Shown one piece after another: positions 42,326 to 49,857 of a stretch of 49,857 nt of DNA; within the stretch, counting starts at the first letter, position 1, and each line of letters starts with the position of its first letter. The translations under genes were made by a program, and so were the position numbers. Origin of the DNA: Bacillota bacterium (GTDB taxonomy: Bacteria; Bacillota; UBA5301); NCBI GenBank assembly GCA_012735535.1, contig JAAYHC010000013.1, forward strand, positions 1 to 49,857, given 5' to 3'. The notes beneath the pieces are model-generated. The model had not been told where the DNA came from. It searched no databases and saw only the letters and a program-made list of their open reading frames with translations.

Positions 42326-43174
42326 TTATTCAACCGGGAGCCAACAAACCCCGACCGTCTTCGGCCCGGTATGGGTGGAAATCACCGGTCCCATTTCCAT
42401 AAAGATTACGTCACCGACCAGGTTCAGCTCCTGCTTGAGTTGGTCAACGATCTGCTCAGCCTCCTCCCGGGCATCGACATGGGCCACAAACAACCGCATC
42501 GGCCGCTTGCCGGCTTTGCTGACAGCATAGTTTACAAGTGACTTGACCGCTTTGGCTCTGCCCCGTTCTTTACCAACCGGGTGAATAATGTCGTCGATGC
42601 GGATTAACACCTTCATCGATAGAATCGAGCCTAACAAACTGGCTGCTTTCCCAATCCGGCCATTCTTTTCGAGATATTCCAAGGTGTCAACCAATAAGAT
42701 GTTGCCGTCAGCTGCCGCCGGAATTAGTCGGTTTAGTAAATCAAGAATCTCTTCTTTGGATTTGCCGGCCTTGGCTGCTTCCGCCGCCAAACAGACCAGC
42801 CCGCCTTCGGCCATCGTCGCGCTGCGCGTATCCACAATGGTGATCTTGGCCTCCGGTAACATCTCGGCGGCTAGGCGCGCCGACTGAATTGTGCCGCTCA
42901 ACTTTTCGCCGATATGAATGGAAATGATCTCGGATCCATCTGCCGCCAGTTGCTCGTAAACCTCTTTGAACGCTCCAGGGGACGGCTGTGAGCTGCGCGG
43001 CATTACCGCCGACTTGGTCAGCTTATCCAGAAACTCCTCCTGCGAGATGGTGACCCCGTCAACGTACACCTCATCACCGAAATGAACATTCAAGGGCACA
43101 ATTGTGACACCAAGTTCCGCTGCCAACGCCTTGGGAAAATCGCTGGTACTATCGGTTACGATCTTTATTCCCAC
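42326..43174 (-). CDS. degV: DegV family fatty acid-binding protein (FakB-type)
   Basis: DegV/FakB proteins bind a fatty acid and present it to the kinase FakA. The 282-residue protein starts IKIVTDSTSDFPKALA and has the fatty-acid phosphate-binding residues in PRSSQPSPGAF (near residue 59), SIHIGEKLSGT (near 86) and the C-terminal GPVISTHTGPKTVG (near 261). GTG 43174 has GGAGGG upstream. It lies directly after the FakA-like gene, a pairing that supports a fatty-acid kinase role. Confidence 0.93.
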   Translation of the reverse strand: MGIKIVTDSTSDFPKALAAELGVTIVPLNVHFGDEVYVDGVTISQEEFLDKLTKSAVMPRSSQPSPGAFKEVYEQLAADGSEIISIHIGEKLSGTIQSARLAAEMLPEAKITIVDTRSATMAEGGLVCLAAEAAKAGKSKEEILDLLNRLIPAAADGNILLVDTLEYLEKNGRIGKAASLLGSILSMKVLIRIDDIIHPVGKERGRAKAVKSLVNYAVSKAGKRPMRLFVAHVDAREEAEQIVDQLKQELNLVGDVIFMEMGPVISTHTGPKTVGVCWLPVE

Positions 43175-43195
43175 AGTAAATCCCTCCGTAAACCG

Positions 43196-44884
43196 TTATT
43201 CAACTGAGATAAAGTAGAAATAGAGCGGCTGACCGCCGTAGTGGAGTTCGATTTCGTAGTCGGGAAACCGTTCTACCAGCTCTTTATAGAGCTCTTCAGC
43301 TTCAGCCGAGGACACATCCGCCCCGTAATATAAGCTGATCAATTCCGAGTCCTCATCCAACATCACCTGGATGAGCTCAGAAGTGACTTCTTTGGTGGTT
43401 TTACCAACCGTGCGAATCTCGCCATCTAACAGACCGATAATATCCTTTTCTTCAATTTCCACCCCGTTATAACGGGAATTGCGGATGGCGTAGGTTACTT
43501 CGCCGGTCTTTACGGTGGCAAAGGACGAAGCCATATTGGCCTCGTTCTCTTCGATTTTCTTGGAGGGATCGAAGGCAAGTAGAGCGCCAATCCCCTGTGG
43601 AATCGACTTGGTTGGTATCACAACGACTTTTTTCTTAGTCAATTGCGGGACCTGCTGGGCGGTTAAGACCACATTACCGTTGTTGGGCAGAATAATCACT
43701 TGGTCGGATTGACAGCTTTCGACAGCCTCCAATAAATCCTGGGTGCTTGGGTTCATCGTCTGACCGCCATGAATGATGTTGTCAACCCCTAAAGACCGGA
43801 AGATGCGCTCCAGGCCGTTGCCGGCCACAACCGATACCACCGAAACCTGGCGATCTTCAACAACGTTGGCAAAAGACTCCGGATCATCCTCCAAAAGAGT
43901 TGAGACCTCGGAATCGGTTTCGCTGGCGCGCCGGTCAAAGTTGGCATTCTGTTCGGCCATATTGTTGATGTCAATCTCCAAAAGATCGCCCAAAGCTCCG
44001 CAGTACTCCAGAACCCAGCCAGGGTTATTAGTGTGAATATGGACTTTAGCCAAATTGGAGTCACCCACGACGAGCAAGGAATCGCCGCGCGGTTCAAGCT
44101 TAGCCCTGATCTGGTCCAGATTTAAATTCTTGCCTCTGACCAAGAACTCGGTACAATACTTATATTTCAATGATTCTTCGATCGTTTGCTCACTGAGGCC
44201 TAAACGCTCCGAGGCGCCCCGCGCTTTCTTGGCTTGATCTTCCGCGACCAATTCCCAATCGATCTGTCCGCCTTTGAGGATCTTGATCGCACCTTCCCAA
44301 GCCACTAGTAATCCCTTTCCACCGGCATCAACTACGCCGGCCTCTTTCAGCACCGGCAAGAGCTGCGGCGTCTTGGCCAAAGAGCGGTTACCTTCGAGGA
44401 GAAACACCTGGGCAACGGCAACAATGTCCGCGTTCTTTTTCGCCTCTTCCACCGCAGCCGTGGCAGCCTCTCTGGCTACGGTTAACATTGTCCCTTCGAC
44501 CGGTTTCATCACCGCACGGTAGGCCTGCTGATAAGCAGATTTTAAGGCGGCGGCAAACTCCTTGGCGTTGAGACGCTCTTTACCCTCTACGGCTTGGGCA
44601 AAACCACGAAACAGCTGTGATAAGATAACACCCGAGTTGCCTCGGGCACCCATCAGAGAACCCTGCGCCAAAGCCTGGGCAACCTTGCCGACGGAGTTGG
44701 AATCGACTTTCTCCGCCTCGCGCGCCGCAGACTGCAGAGTTAAAGACATATTGGTGCCGGTATCACCATCGGGAACCGGGAATACGTTCAGGGCGTCTAC
44801 GCCCCCTTTGTTAACAGAAAGCCAACTACTGCTAGCTTGGATCATTTGTTTGAGCAAAGCACCATCTATAAACTCTAATTGCAA
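43196..44884 (-). CDS. fakA: Fatty acid kinase subunit FakA (YloV, DAK2 domain protein)
   Basis: FakA phosphorylates fatty acids bound to FakB/DegV, yielding acyl-phosphate for PlsX/PlsY. The roughly 562-residue protein has an N-terminal DhaL (DAK2) ATP-binding domain with FPVPDGDTGTNMSLTL (near residue 37) and GARGNSGVILSQLFRG (near 80), a middle domain and a C-terminal Dak1-like domain (ILPNNGNVVLTAQQV, near 396). TTG 44884 is chosen: AGGAGG is 8 bases upstream; TTG 44890 is too close. The next gene encodes DegV, and asp23 precedes it. Confidence 0.94.
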   Translation of the reverse strand: MQLEFIDGALLKQMIQASSSWLSVNKGGVDALNVFPVPDGDTGTNMSLTLQSAAREAEKVDSNSVGKVAQALAQGSLMGARGNSGVILSQLFRGFAQAVEGKERLNAKEFAAALKSAYQQAYRAVMKPVEGTMLTVAREAATAAVEEAKKNADIVAVAQVFLLEGNRSLAKTPQLLPVLKEAGVVDAGGKGLLVAWEGAIKILKGGQIDWELVAEDQAKKARGASERLGLSEQTIEESLKYKYCTEFLVRGKNLNLDQIRAKLEPRGDSLLVVGDSNLAKVHIHTNNPGWVLEYCGALGDLLEIDINNMAEQNANFDRRASETDSEVSTLLEDDPESFANVVEDRQVSVVSVVAGNGLERIFRSLGVDNIIHGGQTMNPSTQDLLEAVESCQSDQVIILPNNGNVVLTAQQVPQLTKKKVVVIPTKSIPQGIGALLAFDPSKKIEENEANMASSFATVKTGEVTYAIRNSRYNGVEIEEKDIIGLLDGEIRTVGKTTKEVTSELIQVMLDEDSELISLYYGADVSSAEAEELYKELVERFPDYEIELHYGGQPLYFYFISVE

Positions 44885-44912
44885 CCTCAAAACCTCCTGC
44901 CTGCGGGGACCA

Positions 44913-45281
44913 TTAAGCCAAGGCTTCTTTGGTCACCCGTACACCCTGAACGTGGACATTGATGGCTTTGACTTTGGCGCCAACCAACCGCTCCACGGTG
45001 TATTTGACTTTTTCCATGATGTTGTGGGCAACTTCGGTGATGTTTGTGCCGTACTCTACAATAACATACAGGTCAATAACTAGTAAATCATCTACTACAT
45101 TTACCTCTACACCACGGCTGAGGTGCTCCTTCTTCAACAGCTCACTCAAGCCATCCGAGATATTGCGATTGGCCATACCCACCAGGCCGTAGCACTCCAT
45201 TGCCGCTACACCGGAAATAACACTAATGACCTCATCGGAAATGTTAATCTGTCCGAACTCATTGGTCATTTCTTTACCCAT
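44913..45281 (-). CDS. yloU: Asp23/Gls24 family envelope stress response protein (YloU)
   Basis: YloU/Asp23 proteins are small, abundant envelope-associated proteins; YloU is regularly paired with YloV/FakA. The 122-residue product shows the family pattern INISDEVISVISGVAAMECY (near residues 12-31), VIVEYGTNITEVAHNIMEKV and VNVHVQGVRV-like ending. ATG 45281 has GGAGGGG 6 bases upstream; a longer frame lacks a ribosome site. Confidence 0.95.
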   Translation of the reverse strand: MGKEMTNEFGQINISDEVISVISGVAAMECYGLVGMANRNISDGLSELLKKEHLSRGVEVNVVDDLLVIDLYVIVEYGTNITEVAHNIMEKVKYTVERLVGAKVKAINVHVQGVRVTKEALA

Positions 45282-45300
45282 GTGATCCCCTCCAGAAATA

Positions 45301-45516
45301 TTACGCCTCTTGCCCCTCAAGCAAGTGATTCAAATCAGCTAACAGGGCATCCAGATTGATCCCGTGCATCCGCGCCCCATTTTCCAAAGTCTCCATGGTA
45401 GCGCCCATGCAGCCAAGACAACCCATGCCATGGTTGGCCAAAACATCTCTGGCTCCTGGATGCTGCCGCAAAACCTCAATAATCGTCATATCTTTAGTAA
45501 ACTTGAAATTATTCAC
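45301..45516 (-). CDS. DUF1858 domain protein
   Basis: DUF1858 is a short domain often annotated as hybrid-cluster-protein-associated disulfide oxidoreductase. The 71-residue protein has the core DMTIIEVLRQHPGARDVLAN followed by a CLGC pair (near residues 33-36) and ends in an LDALLADLNHLL helix. The C-x-x-C could be redox-active or bind a metal. GTG 45516 has AGGGG 6 bases upstream; ATG 45522 is too close to it. It is followed by yloU and preceded by a tiny ORF. Function unknown. Confidence 0.88.
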   Translation of the reverse strand: MNNFKFTKDMTIIEVLRQHPGARDVLANHGMGCLGCMGATMETLENGARMHGINLDALLADLNHLLEGQEA

Positions 45517-45526
45517 GCACATCCCC

Positions 45527-45583
45527 TCAAACCGTAAAGTTTACCCGCCTATATTCTCCTAGCTTGCCAAAAATTCCTGCCAT
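45527..45583 (-). CDS. Possible 18-codon small ORF upstream of the DUF1858 gene
   Basis: ATG 45583 is preceded by CAGGAG with ideal 7-base spacing and opens an 18-residue frame, MAGIFGKLGEYRRVNFTV, ending 10 bases before the DUF1858 start. It lies downstream of a promoter-like pair. SpoVM, a 26-residue sporulation protein, is encoded next to rpmB in Bacillus, but this peptide does not resemble it beyond being short and partly amphipathic. It could be a leader peptide or a real microprotein. Confidence 0.4.
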   Translation of the reverse strand: MAGIFGKLGEYRRVNFTV

Positions 45584-45604
45584 TTGCAAACTCCTGCGCT
45601 ATCC

Positions 45605-45632
45605 GTATTATATGTAGCGTTAACCTTGTCAA
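45605..45632 (-). promoter_or_regulatory. Candidate promoter of the DUF1858-yloU-fakA-recG unit
   Basis: On the minus strand a perfect TTGACA (45632-45627) is followed by TAATAC at 16 bases (45610-45605) or by a perfect TATAAT at only 14 bases (45612-45607). It diverges from the rpmB promoter. Spacing is not ideal, so confidence is moderate. Confidence 0.5.
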
Positions 45633-45651
45633 TCCTTGGCGAAATTACTCC

Positions 45652-45680
45652 TTGTCAGAGTCTGGCCGGTATGGTAAAAT
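45652..45680 (+). promoter_or_regulatory. Sigma-A promoter of rpmB
   Basis: TTGTCA (45652-45657) and TAAAAT (45675-45680) are spaced by 17 bases, 30 bases before the rpmB start. Good match to consensus. Confidence 0.8.
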
Positions 45681-45709
45681 GCCTTTGTGTACTTAAGGAG
45701 GTGAAGCTC

Positions 45710-45901
45710 GTGGCAAAAGTCTGCATAGTCTGTGGTAAAGGTGTTTCCTCCGGGCACAAGGTCAGCCACTCCAACATCAAGACTAATCGGAGGTGGCGCC
45801 CCAACCTCCAAAAAGTTAGAATCATCGTACAAGGACGCCCACAACGCGAGTATGTGTGCACTAAGTGTCTAAAAGCCAGCAAGGTTCAGAGGGCGATCTA
45901 A
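45710..45901 (+). CDS. rpmB: 50S ribosomal protein L28
   Basis: L28 is a small 50S protein. From GTG 45710 (AAGGAGG 8 bases upstream) it has 63 residues, with C-x-x-C at the start (KVCIVCGKG) and a second pair near the end (CTKC), the zinc-binding form, and SNIKTNRRWRPNLQKVR in the middle. It has its own promoter and terminator and is one of two plus-strand genes; in Bacillus too rpmB is transcribed opposite to yloU-yloV. Confidence 0.97.
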   Translation: MAKVCIVCGKGVSSGHKVSHSNIKTNRRWRPNLQKVRIIVQGRPQREYVCTKCLKASKVQRAI

Positions 45902-45920
45902 TACTAAGCTTTTGAGTACG

Positions 45921-45949
45921 TAACCCGCAACCAGGCGGGTTATTTTTTT
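45921..45949 (+). terminator. Intrinsic terminator after rpmB
   Basis: TAACCCGC (45921-45928) pairs with GCGGGTTA (45935-45942) around a 6-base loop and is followed by seven Ts (45943-45949). Confidence 0.92.
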
Positions 45950-45961
45950 GGGGCTAAAACA

Positions 45962-45990
45962 ACGAGACCGCCCACAAGGAGCGGCCCCGT
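45962..45990 (-). terminator. Possible terminator after secF
   Basis: On the minus strand GGCCGC pairs with GCGGTC (one G-U pair) around a 9-base loop, followed by TCGTTGTTTT, about 20 bases after the secF stop. Weaker than the other terminators in the window. Confidence 0.4.
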
Positions 45991-46009
45991 AGACAAGCTA
46001 TTACGCCGA

Positions 46010-46927
46010 TTATGCCGAATGGGTTTTACCTCTGCTGCTCGCCCACTCCTGCAAGCTGACCCAGATGCTGGTCGAGATAAAAATGGAAGTCAAGCTACCA
46101 ATAGTAATACCGATCAGCACAGCTAAACTAAAGGTTTTAATGGTCTCGCCGCCGATCAACAGGAGGGCCACTACGGCAAGCAAAGTGCTAATGGTAGTAT
46201 TGATGGAGCGCGCGATAGTATCATTAATACTCTTGTTGGCAATCTCGGCGAGGGACTCTTTTTTCCGATAGCGCATATTTTCACGGATCCGGTCGAAGAT
46301 CACTATTGTATCATTAATCGCATACCCGACTATGGTCAGCATCGCCGCGATGAAAGTACTATTAATCTCGGTGCCAATCAACGCGAAAAAGCCGAGGGTG
46401 ATGAGGACATCCTGGATCAAAGCGATGACCGCAGCTACGCCAAACTTGAATTCAAACCGGAAGGCCACATAAATCAGAATGAGAATTGACGCAATCACTA
46501 CCGCCCGGATGGCATTGGTGTAAAGCTCTTTACCGATCACCGCGCCGACCGTATCGGTACTGCTCATCCCACGCTCAAGCGGAGCCACCAACTGCTCTAA
46601 GCCTGCATCAAGCTGTCTCTCCTCTTCAGGTGAAAGGTAGCGGGTTTTGAGGATGATCCGCCCTTCACCGGCATTCTGAATAGTGGCTGATTGCGCCAGT
46701 CCCAGCTCAGCCAGGGGTGCAGTCGCTAACGCCTGGCGCAGCTCTCCCTCTGTCACTGGTTGGGTGAACGTACGTTGCAGAATGGTTCCACCGGTGAAAT
46801 CAATGCCGAGGTTTAGGCCGCGGGTTGCCAATAAGAAGATGCTCGCCAAGACCAAGAGCGCTGAAATGATAAACCATTTACGGCGATGGGTAATGACATC
46901 AACTTTAATACGGTCAAAATAGTACAT
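46010..46927 (-). CDS. secF: Protein translocase subunit SecF
   Basis: SecF with SecD uses the proton gradient to drive late steps of Sec export. From ATG 46927 (two bases after the secD stop, ribosome site inside secD) it has 305 residues: one N-terminal membrane helix, a periplasmic-side domain, and five C-terminal helices. Family stretches include LGIDFTGGTILQ (near residue 40), AIVGYAINDTIVIFDRIREN (near 205-225; here TIVGYAINDT) and SINTTISTLLAVVALLL. SecD and SecF are separate proteins, unlike the fused SecDF of Bacillus. Confidence 0.96.
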   Translation of the reverse strand: MYYFDRIKVDVITHRRKWFIISALLVLASIFLLATRGLNLGIDFTGGTILQRTFTQPVTEGELRQALATAPLAELGLAQSATIQNAGEGRIILKTRYLSPEEERQLDAGLEQLVAPLERGMSSTDTVGAVIGKELYTNAIRAVVIASILILIYVAFRFEFKFGVAAVIALIQDVLITLGFFALIGTEINSTFIAAMLTIVGYAINDTIVIFDRIRENMRYRKKESLAEIANKSINDTIARSINTTISTLLAVVALLLIGGETIKTFSLAVLIGITIGSLTSIFISTSIWVSLQEWASSRGKTHSA

Positions 46928-46928
46928 C

Positions 46929-48134
46929 CTAGTGAACCTCCCCCGCCTGGCCAAAGTATCGGGCATATTTCTCCGGATTGCGATCAACCAATATGGTCAA
47001 GAACGTCCTGGTGACAAAGATAGCAGAAAACATACTCAATAAAATGCCGACCGAGAGCGTAACCGCAAACCCTCTCACCGGACCGGTGCCGAAATAAAAG
47101 AGGATAGCTGCCGTAATTAATGTAGTAATGTTGCCGTCGAAAATACTCGACCACGCCCGGGCAAACCCGGCATCCACCGCCGGTCTGATCTGCTTGCCTT
47201 TTAAGCGTTCCTCTTTGATCCGCTCAAAGATCAGCACATTGGCGTCAACCGCCATACCCACCGAAAGGATCAAGCCGGCAACGCCGGGGAGAGTCAAGGT
47301 GGCCTTTAAGCCCGCCAGCGCCCCCAATAGCAGCACGAGATAAATCGCCAGCGCAACATCGGCCAAAGCGCCGGGTAGACGATAATAAAAGATCATGTAC
47401 AAGACCACCAGAATCACGCCGATGACTCCGGCCCGGATACTCTGGTCAATGGACTCCTGTCCCAAAGTCGGTCCGATTAACCTGGTCTCTGCAACCCGCA
47501 GCGGAACCGGCAAGGCGCCTGCTCTAAGCAGCGTGACCAAGCGTTTAGCTTCCTCGACCGTAAAGTTGCCGGTAATCTGCCCCTCACCGTTGTCAATCGG
47601 GCTTTGGATCACCGGGTTGGAAATGATCTCATCATCCAGTACGATCGGAGCCTGTCTGCCCAGATTGGCCTTGGTCATTTGGGCGAACTTTTCCGCGCCC
47701 TCTTTGTCCAGAACAAAAGAGACGGCCGGACGGCCCCACTGATCCTGTGAAAGGGTTACCGACTTGAGGTTGGCCCCGGTAACCACCACTTTGCCATCGG
47801 GATCCCGGAATTCTAGTACCGCCGTCTTACCAATCACTTCGATCGCTTTTTGCTGATCCGCAATGCCGGGCAAATCCACAATAATCTGGCGAGCACCCTT
47901 GATCTGGATCACCGGCTCGACAACCCCGAGGTTATCCACCCGGTTGCTGATGACCTCCCGAACCTGCTGCATCATATCTGCTTCGACCTCATAGCCCGGT
48001 TCGACCTCGAGAATAACGTGGACGCCACCGGCCAGATCGAGACCCGGACGGATCGGCCGGAAATAAATGAAGGCTCCGGCAACAATCAATACCAGGACGA
48101 TTAGTGCCAATCGCCAGCGGTTTTGCTTTCGCAT
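46929..48134 (-). CDS. secD: Protein translocase subunit SecD
   Basis: The 401-residue SecD has an N-terminal membrane helix, LGLDLAGGVHVILEV-like entry motif (here GLDLAGGVHVILEVEPGYE, near residue 28), a large extracytoplasmic region, and five C-terminal helices with LTLPGVAGLILSVGMAVDAN and VLIFERIKEE (near 285-310), the standard SecD motif. ATG 48134 has AGGGGG upstream. A strong promoter lies 37 bases before it, so secDF can be transcribed apart from tgt-yajC. Confidence 0.96.
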   Translation of the reverse strand: MRKQNRWRLALIVLVLIVAGAFIYFRPIRPGLDLAGGVHVILEVEPGYEVEADMMQQVREVISNRVDNLGVVEPVIQIKGARQIIVDLPGIADQQKAIEVIGKTAVLEFRDPDGKVVVTGANLKSVTLSQDQWGRPAVSFVLDKEGAEKFAQMTKANLGRQAPIVLDDEIISNPVIQSPIDNGEGQITGNFTVEEAKRLVTLLRAGALPVPLRVAETRLIGPTLGQESIDQSIRAGVIGVILVVLYMIFYYRLPGALADVALAIYLVLLLGALAGLKATLTLPGVAGLILSVGMAVDANVLIFERIKEERLKGKQIRPAVDAGFARAWSSIFDGNITTLITAAILFYFGTGPVRGFAVTLSVGILLSMFSAIFVTRTFLTILVDRNPEKYARYFGQAGEVH

Positions 48135-48170
48135 GCCCGTTCCCCCTAACAAAATAAAAGTACAAGAAGA

Positions 48171-48199
48171 ATTATACTCCTGGGCTAGCCCTTTTTCAA
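48171..48199 (-). promoter_or_regulatory. Sigma-A promoter of secD-secF
   Basis: On the minus strand TTGAAA (48199-48194) and a perfect TATAAT (48176-48171) are 17 bases apart. The spacer contains a perfect 10-base palindrome, GGGCTAGCCC (48182-48191), which may be an operator. Confidence 0.82.
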
Positions 48200-48205
48200 T
48201 TGCAG

Positions 48206-48877
48206 CTACAAGAGCTTGTTACCATTAATCACCAAGCCAAACCGGCAACCGAGAACTTCGGCCGCTCGCCGACACATGATCATCCGGCTGAGGAAGATCT
48301 CAAAATACTCCATCACCGGGGTAATCTTCACGTCAATAGTGATATCCAGGGTGATCGCGCGATTATCGCTGTCAACCGCCAAGAAGGACTTGACCGCAGC
48401 GTAGTTCACCCGATCATGGATATCAAACTGAGCCGGATCTTTACTGCTGCGCACCCGGCTACGGTGCACATCACTTTTATCCGCTAAGATTAATGCCGCG
48501 GCTACCGGGCTGACCGCCTCTCCGTGCTCTTCCTCATGGTTGCCGATCGCCCCGAGAACAACCGCAATTTCATCCGGCGGCATACCTAAGCGGAGCAATA
48601 TCGGATAAGCAAGACAAGCGCCGGATATGCCATGACGATCCCGGGCAATAACATTGCCGATATCATGGAGATATCCGGCGATAGCTGCTAATTGCTTATC
48701 CCGTTCCGGAAATTGGAGTCGATCGAGAATGTTATAAGCGATATGCGAAACCAAATCGACATGACGAAGGCCATGTTCGTTAAAGCCCATGGCCAAAACA
48801 TGCTCATTGGCCTTTTTGATCATAGCCTGCACAGCATGGTCACGTTTGACGTCCTCAACTGTCACATGTTTACCCAA
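48206..48877 (-). CDS. HD domain metal-dependent phosphohydrolase of unknown substrate
   Basis: The 223-residue cytoplasmic protein has an HD domain with ligands in GLRHVDLVSH (near residue 33), LHDIGNVIARDRHG (near 67), GNHEEEHGE (near 105) and DKSDVHRSRVR (near 127), an arrangement close to HD proteins that hydrolyse nucleotides or cyclic dinucleotides. The C-terminal 85 residues (TLDITIDVKITPVMEYFEIF) form an alpha/beta extension I do not recognise. TTG 48877 is chosen because AGGGGG lies 7 bases upstream. It lies between yajC and secD, breaking the usual yajC-secD order. The function is not known to me. Confidence 0.85.
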   Translation of the reverse strand: MGKHVTVEDVKRDHAVQAMIKKANEHVLAMGFNEHGLRHVDLVSHIAYNILDRLQFPERDKQLAAIAGYLHDIGNVIARDRHGISGACLAYPILLRLGMPPDEIAVVLGAIGNHEEEHGEAVSPVAAALILADKSDVHRSRVRSSKDPAQFDIHDRVNYAAVKSFLAVDSDNRAITLDITIDVKITPVMEYFEIFLSRMIMCRRAAEVLGCRFGLVINGNKLL

Positions 48878-48905
48878 TGGTAAGCCCCCTACTAATTGCA
48901 ACTGC

Positions 48906-49184
48906 TTAGGAGATTACCTGGCTGACAGCTCCTCGGGTGGTTTTAATCTCGACTTTATCGGCAACTCTGATGATCAGAGTATCCTCTTTGACCTCGACTA
49001 TCTCACCGTAAATCCCGCCGATGGTGATAATTTTATTGCCTTTCTTTAGCCCGTCGAGCATGGCCTGGCGCGCTTTCTGCTGCTTCTGTTGCGGTCTGAT
49101 GAGTAAAAAGTAAAAGATCGCTAACATCAGCACAAACGGAAGCAACGCGCTAAACAAGGATGCACTTTGCGTAGTTTCTGCCAT
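48906..49184 (-). CDS. yajC: Preprotein translocase accessory subunit YajC
   Basis: YajC is a small single-span membrane protein associated with SecDF. The 92-residue product has a hydrophobic helix (LFSALLPFVLMLAIFYFLLI, about residues 10-29) then the family motif IRPQQKQQK and a cytoplasmic domain with KKGNKIITIGGIYGEIVEV. ATG 49184 has GGGAGG 8 bases upstream. Confidence 0.96.
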   Translation of the reverse strand: MAETTQSASLFSALLPFVLMLAIFYFLLIRPQQKQQKARQAMLDGLKKGNKIITIGGIYGEIVEVKEDTLIIRVADKVEIKTTRGAVSQVIS

Positions 49185-49254
49185 GGTGTAACCTCCCAAT
49201 ATCAGTTTGCTTTGAACTTAGTAATTATTCCCTTAACTTTTCATTCAATCCTGC

Positions 49255-49857
<603 letters not shown>

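Noticed and set aside
45584-45709. Upstream extension of the rpmB frame
   Set aside because: The extension covers the promoter region and has no ribosome site; GTG 45710 with AAGGAGG gives the exact L28 N-terminus.

Overview
The window is a core-chromosome segment of a motile, endospore-forming member of the Bacillota (Firmicutes). The evidence is the gene set (CodY, FapR, YlbJ, SpoVS, a SigH-type sigma factor, FakA/DegV, YloU/Asp23, YlxM) and the gene order. That order largely follows the Bacillus subtilis run from rpmB through recG, fapR, smc, ffh, trmD, rnhB, topA and codY to flgB-fliI. Base composition is moderate, a little over 50% GC by eye, more like a deep clostridial or Limnochordia-type lineage than Bacillus; I cannot name the genus. 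Nearly everything lies on the minus strand; only ylbJ and rpmB are on the plus strand. I see no insertion sequences, prophage, CRISPR arrays, tRNA or rRNA genes, and no gene-free stretch over 300 bases.

Layout from left to right (minus-strand transcription runs right to left). 1-5080: flagellar basal-body/export operon flgB-flgC-fliE-fliF-fliG-fliH-fliI (fliI is cut by the edge). 5205-11384: topA-trmFO-hslV-hslU-codY from a near-consensus promoter inside the end of dprA. 11430-16098: ylqF-rnhB-yraN-comM-dprA. 16156-20136: ylxM-ffh-rpsP-khpA-rimM-trmD-rplS between a strong promoter and a terminator, coupling SRP and ribosome/tRNA maturation. 20144-24650: smc-ftsY. 24702-33123: the lipid operon fapR-plsX-fabH-fabD-fabG-acpP-fabF, followed by rnc, an unknown gene, spoVS and a SigH-like sigma gene, ending in a terminator; a FapR-type operator precedes fapR. 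33204-34060: yceD-rpmF with its own promoter and terminator. 34064-35753: a patatin-like hydrolase and a LysM/peptidoglycan-binding protein. 35854-37098 (+): ylbJ. 37085-45632: DUF1858-asp23-fakA-degV-sdaAB-sdaAA-recG-rsmD-coaD and a coiled-coil protein. 45652-45949 (+): rpmB with promoter and terminator. 46010-49857: tgt (partial)-yajC-HD protein-secD-secF.

The genes link translation, membrane protein targeting (Ffh, FtsY, YlxM, SecDF, YajC), membrane lipid supply (FapR regulon, PlsX, FakA/DegV), chromosome organisation (Smc, TopA) and stationary-phase decisions (CodY, HslUV, sporulation genes). Many starts had to be chosen by Shine-Dalgarno position; about ten genes appear to start with TTG, and ftsY seems to have no ATG/GTG/TTG start at all.

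I did not find an obvious new multi-gene system. The best candidates for something undescribed are: the unknown gene at 25812-26471, whose C-terminal half looks like a stand-alone LeuA-type regulatory domain, next to spoVS and a SigH-like sigma gene; the apparent ATC start of ftsY; an 18-codon ORF with a good ribosome site at 45527-45583; the HD protein between yajC and secD; and several regulatory inverted repeats.
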